Positions 1-12,708 of a stretch of DNA of 64,000 nucleotides are shown one piece after another (positions within the stretch are counted from its first letter, which is position 1; every line of letters begins with the position of its first letter). A model generated the notes under the pieces. That model saw only the letters and a list, made by a program, of their open reading frames with translations. It was not told where the DNA came from and searched no databases. Source of the stretch: Myxococcales bacterium (GTDB taxonomy: Bacteria; Myxococcota_A; Polyangia; Polyangiales; Polyangiaceae); contig JADJCA010000030.1 in NCBI GenBank assembly GCA_016703425.1, positions 1-64,000 on the forward strand. Direction: 5' to 3'. The position numbers and the translations under genes were made by a program.

Positions 1-2820
1 CAGGCGATGCGGGAAGCGACGCGTAGTCGATCCCCGTGCGAGCCCGAGGCCGTTTTCCGCGATGGCGCGCACCACGTCGAAGCGAGGGGGCACGCGGTTC
101 TGGCAAACAGCACCGTCCGCCATGCCGCGTTGCTGCAAAAGATCCGTCGACCGTCGCCATCGAGATCCGCCAGCTGGATGCTGAAGCGGTCGATGGCCTG
201 CCGCTCTGACGTGGTCCGCCGTTTGGCAAACCGACCCAATCGATGACGTCGCCGGCCGGATCGAAGTGCCGCGCCGACGCGTCCTAATACCCTGCAATCC
301 CGCGACGCCACGGTCTCCCACCGGCGCCCGGCGGCCCGCCATACGGATCGGAGTGGACCCGATCGCTGGGCCCGCCAGCACCATCGCCGTCCGGGGACGC
401 AGAAGCGATGCGCCACCGGCGCCGCCCGGATCATCCGACCAGACGACGCAGCGGTTGCTCGCTGCAACCACGGCGCGCTCAAAATACGCGGCAACTAAGG
501 CTGATTGCCGTCGCAGCTCAAGAGCTGTTGCTTGCGCGTCGCCGCCGCCGTCATCGAGCCGAGCCCCGCGCAAACCTGCGCCGCCCCGCCCGTCGTGCGC
601 AACGGATAGCCCCACGGGTTTGCGCGCGCGGATACACGCGCGCCGTCCGCACCGCGTCGGCGCCTTGCTCCGGTCCCGTGAGAATGACGAGTGCGTCGAA
701 GCCGCTCCCGCCGTTCGAGAGCGACGTCGAGCCGCGTCCCCGTCGCGTCGCATTGAAAGAGAACGTTTCCGGCGTCGCCGCTGTCCAAGTCAGGAGCTTT
801 GCGCCGGCCCTGCTGTACACCGCCCAACCCCAAGAGCCCCCTTGCGGAAGAAACGACTGTCTCGTGCCAAGGTGCACCTTCGCCGTGCCGCCCCCTGATG
901 AGCACCAGATCGGCCTTTAGCGCGGCCGTGCGCTGGCTGACGTCGCCCCTGCGCAGCCGCCTGCGCCCGCGCCGGCTGCGTCGCCGGCGCCCCGCCAGCT
1001 CCGTCGTAAACGCCGGCGGCGGCGCCGGCGGCCTCGCGCGGTCGCCCCGGCAACGGCTCGCCACCAAGCGATCGAGCGACGTCCACGGACACCCCGTTGA
1101 AGGCGCGGTGGTGCACCAAAAACACACCGCCCTTCATTGCCTGCAGTAAGTCCGCGCGCCCGTCGCCATCCAGATCGCCCAGGCGCAGGTTGTCGAGCAC
1201 CAGCCCGTAGGGGCCGAGAGAACGGGGGCGCGCGTCGTCCCGGCCTTCGGAGAGGGGTGGAAACACGCTTGGCCGCTCGGTGTCAGGAAGAGACGCTCCG
1301 GCCGTCGCCGTTGAAGTCCGCCACGCGAAGCCGCCTGGTGTCGCTGATGTCTTCCCGCGAAGAGCGACGTCGAAGCCTGCGCCGCTCGACGTCCACGCGC
1401 GCATGCCGACCCGTCGCTGGCACATCGAGCAAAAGTCGGTCTTGCCGTCGCCGTTCCACCGCCGGCAACACCCCTGAAGAAGCCCGCGCCCCACGACGTC
1501 CACCTGAGAAATCGCCGCCCATCGGCCACACCCGCGGTTGACCGAGACCGTGCCCTTGGAGCTGCGCCATGCCGCCGAGGCCGTCGCCGTTGAAGTCGCC
1601 GCTGATGGCCGTGCCTGCAAGAGGTCCGTGACGTTCGGCGCCGTCCCGAGCGGCATCGCCCACAGCGAGTGCTGCCCCGTCCACCCGAAGCGCCTTGGGC
1701 GGCAAGTACGTCGTCTGACCTGGTGCCGGGCCGCCGCTTGCCTGATGCGCACCTTGTGCCGACACGAGGCGCGCGCGGCCGCGTTGGCCCGTCGCGCCGT
1801 ATTCGAAGTTGACGCTACTCGAAACTCTGTGCCCCCTCAAACGACGCGATCGATTGAAGAAGCTGCGTCGTCGTCACCGTCGCGCCAGCCACGTACGCGG
1901 CCGTGGCGTCTTCTCGCGGTCGGTAGCGAACTCACCTTCGACGTCGGCGCGATGCCCGCCGCGAGGTTCTCCGTGTACTGATCGTCGTCGGCCAGTAGTC
2001 GCCGTTGGCCAAGTCTTGCGCGTAGCGTACTTGATCGCGTTGCCGAAGCGATCGCTCGAGCGCGAGAGTGCCCAGCCGCGCATCTTCAACGGTCCCGGCG
2101 ACGCCTACGACCGCGATGCGCGCGTCCGACGTCGTGCCGTACTCCGAGCTTCTGCCCGCTCATCGTCTCGACGATGAAGCTCTCGCCGACTCCGCCGAAT
2201 GCGCGAGAACGACTCGCGCGCCGTGCGGTATTCGGCGCCGTCCACGTTGTACCGGCCGTTGACGCCTTCACGAGCCGCCGCCCGTCGAGGCAAACTGATC
2301 GCTGCTCGCTAAAGGTGACGTCGGCGCCCACGCCGTCCTCCGCCACCGCGCGGGCACGGCGCGATGACCGATAGGCCCGACAGCGAGAAGCCCTGACCGA
2401 GAATCCCGTTGGCGCCGTGGCTCGAGTACTGAATCGACAGCGACGGCACCTGGCCGGAGATCCCAGGCGCCAGCGTGACGGGCATCGCGTACGAGACCGA
2501 GCCCGCGGCGTGACCTCGAGCTGGCCTGAGCTCGTGCCGGGAACGAGCACTGTCGAGCTGAGCGCGGCTTCGTTGGCGCGTTGCTCGTCGCCGTCGCAGC
2601 CCACCGCGAGCGGCACGCACGAGACGATGAGCGCGAGCAGGCCGAGACGGTGCGGGACGAAGAGGCGGCGGGAGCCGTCCACGGGCTCGGGCACGTTCAC
2701 GTTTACGGGGGGAGGGGGAGAGGTTGACTCTCGTGCTTGAACCTTCTCCACCAACGATTCACTCACGCGTGTGCGGCCCATGGGCCCCACGCTGCAGAAG
2801 CGGTGCCCATGGTGCGCCAC
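1..2820 (-). pseudogene. SpvB/VCBS-repeat lipoprotein, frame-broken and cut by the left edge
   Basis: Remnant or error-ridden copy of a large secreted protein of the SpvB / TcdB-like family, in which an N-terminal SpvB domain is followed by FG-GAP/VCBS repeats. Reading leftwards, a lipoprotein signal with lipobox (SCVPLAVGC) lies near 2600-2650. The SpvB hallmark follows at about 2340-2530 (SYAMPVTLAPGISGQVPSLS, then NGILGQGFSLSGLSVI), then VCLDGRRLV near 2260 and SSDRFGNAIKYA near 2050. VCBS repeats DFNGDG, NGDGKTDF and DLDGDGRADLLQ appear at about 1590, 1450 and 1170, and DLDGDGR again near 160. These pieces sit in different frames, so at least five or six frame changes are needed to join them. 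The motifs themselves are well kept, which fits indel errors as much as gene decay. The start is uncertain: ATG at 2820 or 2781, or a later GTG closer to the signal peptide. Confidence 0.75.
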
Positions 2821-2971
2821 TAGCGCACCTCGCGTGTCGTCGCGAGTCCACGACAGCGCGATCGCCGCGCGAAGACGACCCCGAGGTGCCGTAGACCGCC
2901 TCGGCGTGGACTATGTCGCGCGCGCGCGTGTTCTCACGCGCCGCGTCTTCCGACTGCGTGGGCGCCGCGAT

Positions 2972-2989
2972 GGCAGGGCGAACCCTGCC
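2972..2989 (-). terminator. possible hairpin terminator after the cox operon
   Basis: A perfect 7-bp stem, GGCAGGG/CCCTGCC, with a 4-base loop that reads TTCG on the minus strand. It lies about 70 bases beyond the stop of the last cox gene. No T-run follows, so it would be an atypical terminator or an mRNA 3' stabiliser. The rest of the 238 bases between the two genes shows nothing I recognise. Confidence 0.4.
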
Positions 2990-3058
2990 GATGGATCAGT
3001 GCTGCGTCGGAAGCATTCCGTCGCCGATAACGCACGGCAACCGGCCGTGGAGGCTCTC

Positions 3059-3562
3059 TCAGTGCTTCGGCGCGGAGCTCGCCGGAGCGGCCGCCTTGTC
3101 GTGCCCAGCGGGAGCGCCCGTCTGGCCGTGACCCGCCGCGCCGGCGGCGCCGTGGTCCTTCTTCTCCGGACGCGGCGGCATCCCGCCCGGCGCCGGTGTC
3201 CCATCGGCCGGCAGGATCTTGGTGCCCTGCGTGTCGCTGTATTGCTTCGTCCGCCACTCGGTGTCGGTGAACGTGAACGCGAAGAAGATCCCAATAAAGC
3301 CTAGCGTGCTGACGAGGATCAGCGAGTTGAACTTCGCGTCCCAGCGCAAGTGCATGAAGAAGAGAACGACCAGGGTCGCCTTGACCGAGGCGATCGCAAT
3401 GGCGACGGCCAGGTTGGCGGGGCCAAGGTGGACGTACGAAACGGCCACCGTGACGACGGTGAAGAAGACGAGAGCGAGGAAGATCCCCGCGTAGAACGCC
3501 GTCGATGAAACGTGACTGTGAACGGCGCCGTCGTCTGCGTGCTCGTGGTCGTGATGGCTCAT
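3059..3562 (-). CDS. cytochrome c oxidase (caa3-type) subunit IV
   Basis: Small membrane subunit of the aa3/caa3 heme-copper oxidase; it stabilises the complex and has no redox centre. The 167-aa product shows three hydrophobic helices (about residues 20-45, 50-75 and 82-105) ending in a family-typical FFMHLRWD segment followed by a last helix. ATG at 3562 is chosen over an in-frame start at 3757 because the latter would lie inside coxC, and GAGAG sits just upstream of 3562. The N-terminus is very His-rich (MSHHDHEHADDGAVHSH, six His) and the C-terminus is a long Ala/Gly/Pro/His tail (about residues 130-167), both longer than usual. It is the last gene of the act-cox operon, 59 bases after coxC. 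Confidence 0.85.
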   Translation of the reverse strand: MSHHDHEHADDGAVHSHVSSTAFYAGIFLALVFFTVVTVAVSYVHLGPANLAVAIAIASVKATLVVLFFMHLRWDAKFNSLILVSTLGFIGIFFAFTFTDTEWRTKQYSDTQGTKILPADGTPAPGGMPPRPEKKDHGAAGAAGHGQTGAPAGHDKAAAPASSAPKH

Positions 3563-3621
3563 GGGACTCTCGTAGGCGGGTACTTCTGACGGGGAACTTC
3601 GAACGGTGACGAAATGCGCCG

Positions 3622-4353
3622 TCAGTCGATCAGGTACAGGAGCGGGAACAGGTAGATCCAAATCAAGTCGACAAGGTGCCAGTAGAGCGCCGTCAGATCG
3701 ACCGGCGTGAAGAACTCCTTGGAGAAGTCTCCACGCTCGTTGCGGATGAGGATCCAAATCATGATGCCGATGCCGATGGCCACGTGGATGCCGTGGATGC
3801 CCGTCAGCACGAAGTAGATCGAGAAGAAGATGTGCGCGTTCGACGGCAAGTGCGGCACGTGCGCGTCGGCCGGGATCGGCAGCGTGAAGAAATCGTGCTG
3901 CGTTCCAAAGAATGGACCCGGCAGGAGGCCGTCGTGGAACTTGTGCCCGTACTCGAAGTATTTGACGACGAGGAAGATGAACGCGCAGACGATGGTGATG
4001 AGCAGGTAGTTGCGCGTCGCGATCTTCTGGCTGAGCTGCGCCGAACGGACCGCCATGGCCGCCGTGAAGCTCGAGAACAGGAGCACGATCGTGTTCGCGC
4101 CACCCATCACGCGGTTCAACTGGTGCGACGCCAGACTAAACATCTCCGGGTACCAGCTCCGGAAGACGCCGTAGGCCACGAACAGGCCGCTGAAGAAGAG
4201 CAGCTCCTGAGCCAAGAAGGCCCACATGCCGAGCTTCGCCGTGTCGAACTGCTGCGTCGGCGTGTCGAAGTGGTGGGCGAGCCACTTGGGGCCGTGATGC
4301 CCGTGGTGCCCATCACCGTGTCCGTGTTCGGCCGCTGTTTCAGTTGAGCTCAC
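3622..4353 (-). CDS. ctaE: cytochrome c oxidase subunit III
   Basis: Core membrane subunit III of the caa3 oxidase (243 aa). It has no metal centre; in this family it supports proton uptake and stability of subunit I. About five transmembrane helices are visible from residue 40 to the end. Family segments include KLGMWAFLAQELLFFSG near the start, GIHGIHVAIG and a C-terminal ALYWHLVDLIWIYLFPLLYL. The N-terminal 28 residues contain eight histidines (EHGHGDGHHGHHGPKWLAHH). It lies between coxA and coxD in the usual II-I-III-IV order, with ATG at 4353 and no competing start. Confidence 0.95.
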   Translation of the reverse strand: MSSTETAAEHGHGDGHHGHHGPKWLAHHFDTPTQQFDTAKLGMWAFLAQELLFFSGLFVAYGVFRSWYPEMFSLASHQLNRVMGGANTIVLLFSSFTAAMAVRSAQLSQKIATRNYLLITIVCAFIFLVVKYFEYGHKFHDGLLPGPFFGTQHDFFTLPIPADAHVPHLPSNAHIFFSIYFVLTGIHGIHVAIGIGIMIWILIRNERGDFSKEFFTPVDLTALYWHLVDLIWIYLFPLLYLID

Positions 4354-4409
4354 GTGGTCTCCGTTTCAAGAGCGTGTCGTCGTCGGTCTGAAGGGTTGAA
4401 CCGCAGGGC

Positions 4410-6062
<1,653 letters not shown>

Positions 6063-6100
6063 GGTGTCCTCGGCTCGCCTTGTTCCGTTCGCGGTGCGGG

Positions 6101-7027
6101 CTACTTGAGCGTCTTCATGTACGCGATGAGCGCGTCAATGTGCTTTTCGGTTAGGTTCGGGTAGGTCGGCATGACGGGCTGGAAGCCCGCGACGACCTTG
6201 GCGTTGGGCTTTTGAATCGACTCGCGGACGTAGTTCTCGTCGACCGTGATCTTCACGCCGTCAGCCATGGCCTCTTCGCGACCCCACATGCCCTTCCACG
6301 TTGGGCCGGGCATCTTGGAGCCGTCAATCGAGTGGCAGGTGTTGCAGGCCTGCTTCTTGTAGAGCTTCTCGCCGACCTCGGCCGTGGGCTCAACCTTGTC
6401 GCCCTCTTTCATCCACTTGTCGAACTCGTCTTGCGAGACGACCTTGATGGTCCCGAGCATGCCCGAGTGCGACGTGCCGCAATACTCAGCGCAGAAGATC
6501 TGCATCGTGCCGATGGTGTTCGGGGTGAACGCCATCGACGTGTACATGCCGGGCACTGCGTCCTTCTTGAGCCGTGCACCGGGGACGAAGAAGCTGTGGA
6601 GCACGTCTTCCGACGAGATGATGAACTTGACGGGCTTGTTAACCGGCAAGACGAGGTCCGCGGCTTCAGCGCGGCCGTTCGGATAGACGAAGTCCCACTT
6701 CCATTTCGCGCCGAGGACGCGAACCTCCATGGCTCCCTCGGGCGCCACCGCCATGTGGAGGTAGGCGCGGAAGCCGAGGTGGAAGAGGACGACGATGAAG
6801 ACCAGCGGGAGCACGGTCCAGACGATCTCGAGGATCGTGTTGTGTCCCGGCGGCTCGGACTTCACGCCGGGCCGCCTACGGTACTTCACGGCGAAATAGA
6901 TGATCGCGCCCGTGATGGCCGTCGTGAAGACGACGCTGAACCAGTAGATGAAGTTGTACAGCCCGTCGATTTCGGCGGCGTTGGTCGAGAGCTGCGGGGG
7001 GAGCTGGAATGACTCGGGGTTGATCAT
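6101..7027 (-). CDS. ctaC: cytochrome c oxidase subunit II with fused cytochrome c domain (caa3)
   Basis: Electron entry subunit (308 aa). Two N-terminal transmembrane helices (about 25-47 and 68-88) precede a periplasmic cupredoxin domain with a full CuA site: His144, Cys179, Glu181, Cys183, His187, Met190 in CAEYCGTSHSGM. A C-terminal class I cytochrome c domain carries one heme motif, CNTCH (228-232), with Met286 (PVMPTY) as probable sixth ligand. The fusion makes this a caa3 oxidase that can take electrons directly from ACIII or a small cytochrome. The N-terminus lacks a clear cleavable signal or lipobox. It sits 16 bases after sco and 38 bases before coxA. Confidence 0.96.
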   Translation of the reverse strand: MINPESFQLPPQLSTNAAEIDGLYNFIYWFSVVFTTAITGAIIYFAVKYRRRPGVKSEPPGHNTILEIVWTVLPLVFIVVLFHLGFRAYLHMAVAPEGAMEVRVLGAKWKWDFVYPNGRAEAADLVLPVNKPVKFIISSEDVLHSFFVPGARLKKDAVPGMYTSMAFTPNTIGTMQIFCAEYCGTSHSGMLGTIKVVSQDEFDKWMKEGDKVEPTAEVGEKLYKKQACNTCHSIDGSKMPGPTWKGMWGREEAMADGVKITVDENYVRESIQKPNAKVVAGFQPVMPTYPNLTEKHIDALIAYMKTLK

Positions 7028-7043
7028 GAGAGGGCGCGCTCGC

Positions 7044-7982
7044 TCAAAGAGGAGAGACGTGTGTGCTCACGGTGGAGCTGCCGGTCGGGTCTGGGACTGG
7101 GACGAGGACGTTGGCGACGGCGGCGCGGCTTCGACGCCGCTCCTGCGCCCACATCAACGAGAGGAAGGCGCCCAGGACGAGCACCGTGAGGGCTCCACCG
7201 AGCTTCATGACGCGGGTCGCCATGACGACGTATTTTCCGTCGTGCGGATTGTATTGGTAGCAATAGAGAATCACCTTCTCGAGGGCGCCGATGCTCTTGC
7301 CGTTGGCCGCCTCGTAGAGGGCGATGCGAACGTCGTTCGGATCGTATTCGAGGCCGTAGAGGTAGCGGGACATCTCGCCCGTTGGCTTTACGAACATGAT
7401 CACGGCCGGGTGGCCGTACTGCTGCTGCTCGGCGTCGTACTCGTACTTGAAGCCGATGGCGTCGGCGACGCGATCAATTTCCGGCTTGGCGCCGACGAGG
7501 AAGTGAAAGCCGTTGGCCGCTTCCGGCCGGCCGTAACCGGTGAGGATTGCGGCGCGCTTCTCAGCGGCGCGCGCGGGCGTATCGCGGGGGTCGATGCTCA
7601 GAACAACGACTTCGAACTCTTTGCCGGCGGTCCACTTCACGGCCTTGAGCGCGGTGGCGGCGGCGCTCTGCACCATGCCGCACAGGACGGGACAGGAGTG
7701 GTAGGCGAGCACGAGCAGCGTCGGTTTGCCGCGCCCAACAACGTCCCCGAGGCGCACCGCCTTGCCCGTGTGATCGAGAAACTGAGCACCGGCCGGCAGC
7801 GGGACGTCGAGCTTCTCGTCGACGTTCACGTGCTGCAGGACCTGCTTCGCGACACTGCTGGCGCTCGCCGCGGAGGACCACGCTACGACCATGAGGCTCA
7901 TCACCGCGACCGTAACGAAACGCTCAAGCGCGCTCGTTGAGGCGCGTGAGCGATGTTGGGTCGGGCGGCGAAGCGATGTCAT
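7044..7982 (-). CDS. SCO1/SenC copper chaperone
   Basis: Thioredoxin-fold copper chaperone that delivers Cu to the CuA site of oxidase subunit II, encoded immediately downstream. The 312-aa product has an N-terminal export signal or anchor (about residues 20-42), the copper motif CPVLC (Cys97, Cys101) and the distal His191 ligand in YGHPAVIMF. An extra hydrophobic helix near residues 250-275 precedes a basic tail, so it may be anchored at the C-terminus as well. ATG at 7982 begins the export signal and lies 13 bases after the preceding gene; longer in-frame starts would run through that gene. Confidence 0.92.
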   Translation of the reverse strand: MTSLRRPTQHRSRASTSALERFVTVAVMSLMVVAWSSAASASSVAKQVLQHVNVDEKLDVPLPAGAQFLDHTGKAVRLGDVVGRGKPTLLVLAYHSCPVLCGMVQSAAATALKAVKWTAGKEFEVVVLSIDPRDTPARAAEKRAAILTGYGRPEAANGFHFLVGAKPEIDRVADAIGFKYEYDAEQQQYGHPAVIMFVKPTGEMSRYLYGLEYDPNDVRIALYEAANGKSIGALEKVILYCYQYNPHDGKYVVMATRVMKLGGALTVLVLGAFLSLMWAQERRRSRAAVANVLVPVPDPTGSSTVSTHVSPL

Positions 7983-7995
7983 GGGAAAGTCAGAC

Positions 7996-8493
7996 TCAGT
8001 GCGCGCCAGCGTCAGTCTTGACGGGCGCCTGGGCGCCCGCGTCCGTCGCGAGGGCGATCTGTCCAGCGTCGGCGACGACGGTAAGTGAGCCCGCGTCTCC
8101 CGTCCCGACCGCGCCGCCATCAACGGTCGACGCTGCAGCGTCGACGTCGGCGCTTGCAGGCGGAGCGGACGGCACGGCACGGGGCGTCTTGGACCAGCCG
8201 ACGAGCGGCCCGTCGTCGTTGGACGCCTGCGGTTGGATGAGCGAGTCACGGCCCTTCGACATGCCAACCATGGCCTTGTCGATGGGCATCGGACCCGCGC
8301 CAAGGCGCTGCTGATCCGCGAGCTTCGCGGCTTGAAGCTCCACGGGCGGCAGCGATTTGGCGGCCACTTCGAGGGCCATCATGTCGTGGTAGTACCAATC
8401 GAAGATGAACTTCAGCGCCAGTAGAACGATCACGGACGCGAAGGCAATGCCGAGGATAAGGCCGTTGCGGGGGGGGGTATTGTCGCTAGCCAC
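7996..8493 (-). CDS. actG: ACIII small subunit, ActG-like single-pass membrane protein
   Basis: 165-aa protein with one transmembrane helix (about residues 11-32) and a long soluble tail. The tail contains a moderately conserved-looking part (PPVELQAAKLADQQRLG, then MPIDKAMVGMSKG) and ends in a low-complexity Ala/Asp/Gly/Thr region. Identity is inferred from position: it directly follows actF and precedes sco, where actG lies in alternative complex III operons, and its size and single helix fit. Sequence alone is weak evidence because ActG proteins are poorly conserved. There is a 9-base gap to actF. Confidence 0.6.
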   Translation of the reverse strand: MASDNTPPRNGLILGIAFASVIVLLALKFIFDWYYHDMMALEVAAKSLPPVELQAAKLADQQRLGAGPMPIDKAMVGMSKGRDSLIQPQASNDDGPLVGWSKTPRAVPSAPPASADVDAAASTVDGGAVGTGDAGSLTVVADAGQIALATDAGAQAPVKTDAGAH

Positions 8494-8502
8494 GGGGACT
8501 CC

Positions 8503-10019
8503 TTAGGCGTTCTCGAAGGCCAGCGCGCGCGGCAGGCGCGGGTCGCCGACCGGGATGAGAGACGTCTTCTTCAGCTGGAAGAGGACGACGGCCATGGTGA
8601 CACCTGCGACGCCGAGCACGCAGGCGAGGTCGAGCCAGTGGAAGGCGAAGCCTTCTTGGCCGTAGTTCGGCATGACGAGCCAGTAGCAATCGACGGCGTG
8701 CATCACGAGCAGAAGCACGGCACCGCCGGCCAGCATCGGAAGGCGACGCTTCACGTTGCGAGAGATCAGGAACACGAAGGGCAGGGCGAAGTGCAAGACG
8801 ACGAGGGAGATGCTCACCGTCGCCCACGGGCCTTCATGCCAGCGCATGTGGAAGAACGGCGTCTCCTCGGGGAGTGCCGCGTACCAAATGAGCATGAACT
8901 GCGAGAAGCCGATGTACGCCCAGAACACGTTGAAGCCGAACATCAGCTTCCCGAGGTCGTGGTAGTGCTCCACGGTGATCTCCTTGCGAAGGAGGCCCGA
9001 CGAGCGGATGCCCATCGTCACGAGGATGAGGACCGCGAGACTCGACACGACCGACCCGGAGAACAGATAGACCCCGAAGATCGTGGAGAACCAGTCCGGC
9101 TTGAGCGACATGATCCAGTCGAAGCCGGCGAAGGTGAGCGTGAGCGCAAAGACGAAGGTCGCCGGCGGCGCAAAGCGCTGCATCGCCACCGTCGCCTTGG
9201 GGTCGCGCGACTTGTCTTGCGCCGTCGAGAGCTGGAAGAGCCGAAGCGCCATCAAGATCCATGCGGCGAAGTAGATGGCCACCCGCGCGTTGAAGAAGCT
9301 CTCGTTCAGGTAAGGCTTCTTGTGCGCGATGAGCTCGCCGTGGGCGATCTCGTGCGGGTCCCCGTGGGAACCCTGATGGGCGCCCGCGTGGCCTTTGGCT
9401 TTGGCTGCCGTGGGGCCGCCGTGCGCGTCGTGGTCGCCGCCGGCACCGCTGCCGCCGCCGCCCTTGCCGCCGCCCTTACCGCTGCCGTGGGTGCCCCCGT
9501 GTTGCGTGGGAGGTTCGGCGGCCGCCGCTTTCGGGGCCTCACCGTGGGGAGTCGCGCCGCCGTGCGCCTGCGTGAGTTCGGTAGTTCCGACGGCCCCGTT
9601 GGCGGCATGCCCGTGCCCACCATGGCCGCCCATCCACGGGAAGAGCTGCTGCCGGCTGATCCAGACCGGAGCGAAGAGCACTGCGAGAGCGATGAAGCCG
9701 GTCCCGAAGATCTCCGCCGTGCGGCGCACTGTCACGCTCCACCCGGCGCTCGTCAGGTGCTGCACGAGCACGAAGAAGAGCATGCCGAGGCAGATGCTCA
9801 GGCAGAACTGGAACGCGAAGAGGTACGAGAACGCGAACCGCTTCGGATCGCTACCGTAGCCGACGAAGGCTCCCACGATGCCGAGACCACCGACGGCGGC
9901 TGCGTACTGCCATGCCTTTGACCAAGGGTTCTTCTCGGGCACGAGGAACGCTTCGCGCTCTGCGGCTCGCTTTTCGGCTTCCGGAGGCATTGTCGGGGTG
10001 CCCTTCTTTTGCGTCCCGC

Positions 10020-10023
<4 letters not shown>
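8503..10023 (-). CDS. actF: alternative complex III membrane subunit ActF (NrfD-like)
   Basis: Quinol-side integral membrane subunit of ACIII (506 aa), paralogous to ActC and related to NrfD/PsrC. About ten helices are visible: three before residue 126 and the rest after residue 243. Family-like segments include FFNARVAIYFAAWI, FAGFDWIMSLKPDWFST and FFHMRWHEGPW. An unusual Gly/His-rich insert fills residues 131-235, with about 15 His and a run of Lys-Gly repeats. The start is GTG and overlaps the actE stop (GTGA), so translation is probably coupled. Confidence 0.92.
9319..9633 (-). repeat. Gly/His-rich low-complexity insert in ActF
   Basis: Residues 131-235 of ActF form a low-complexity loop between the third and fourth predicted helices. 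It contains repeated GH/HG dipeptides and about 15 histidines, plus KGGG runs. Flanking membrane segments read normally in the same frame, so it is an in-frame expansion and not a frameshift product. Confidence 0.8.
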
Positions 10024-10630
<607 letters not shown>

Positions 10631-10634
<4 letters not shown>

Positions 10635-11269
10635 GTCGCGACCTCTTCGTCGTGCACCAACTCGACGGAAGCGGGGTGCGTGCCGAGGAGCAGCTCCTTG
10701 GTCTTGTCGAGGCGGAACTTCGGATCGTGCGCCTCCACGGAGACGAAGAAGCGGTCATCGCTGAACTTCTTGAAGTTCTCCGACTCGAAGAGCGGGTGAT
10801 GATGCCGCGGAAGCTTGTTGAGGCCGAACATGCCGAAGACAGCGCCGAAGGCTGACAGAAGCACCGTGAGCTCGAACATGATCGGGATCATCGACGGGAT
10901 GCTGAGCGGGGGCTTTCCTCCGATGATGATCGGGTAGTCGACGGCGTTCATCCACCAGATCATGACGAAGGCCGCCGTGGTGCCGGTGAGGCCGCACACG
11001 AAGACGATCCAGCCGAGCTTTGAGTCGGGGAGACCCATGGCGCGGTCCATGCCGTGGACGGGGAAGGGCGTGTGCGTGTCGAACGCGGTGTAGCCGGCGT
11101 CACGAAGCTTCTCCGCCGCGTGCATGCACGCGCCCGGCGTCTCGTATTCAGCCAGGTAAAGCGCCGGCTTCTTGCCGTCGATGTCGCTGTCACTGGCGCG
11201 CTTGAGGGCCTCTTTGGCCGCGTTGGCCATGCCCTCTTTGCGCGTCGCTTTTTGGTCTTCGTGGGACAT
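10631..11269 (-). CDS. actD: alternative complex III subunit ActD (DUF3341)
   Basis: 212-aa ACIII subunit with a soluble N-terminal domain (YLAEYETPGACMHAAEKLRD) and two transmembrane helices (about residues 90-112 and 127-148), the layout of the DUF3341 family. It has no redox cofactor and is thought to help assemble or stabilise the complex. The first about 30 residues are rich in Lys/Ala and longer than usual. ATG at 11269 lies 3 bases after the actC stop; its own stop overlaps the actE start. Confidence 0.92.
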
Positions 11270-11272
11270 GGC

Positions 11273-12706
<1,434 letters not shown>

Positions 12707-12708
12707 GG

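Noticed and set aside
9319..9633. Gly/His-rich ActF insert as a frameshift product
   Set aside because: The flanking membrane helices on both sides are in the same frame and typical of ActF.
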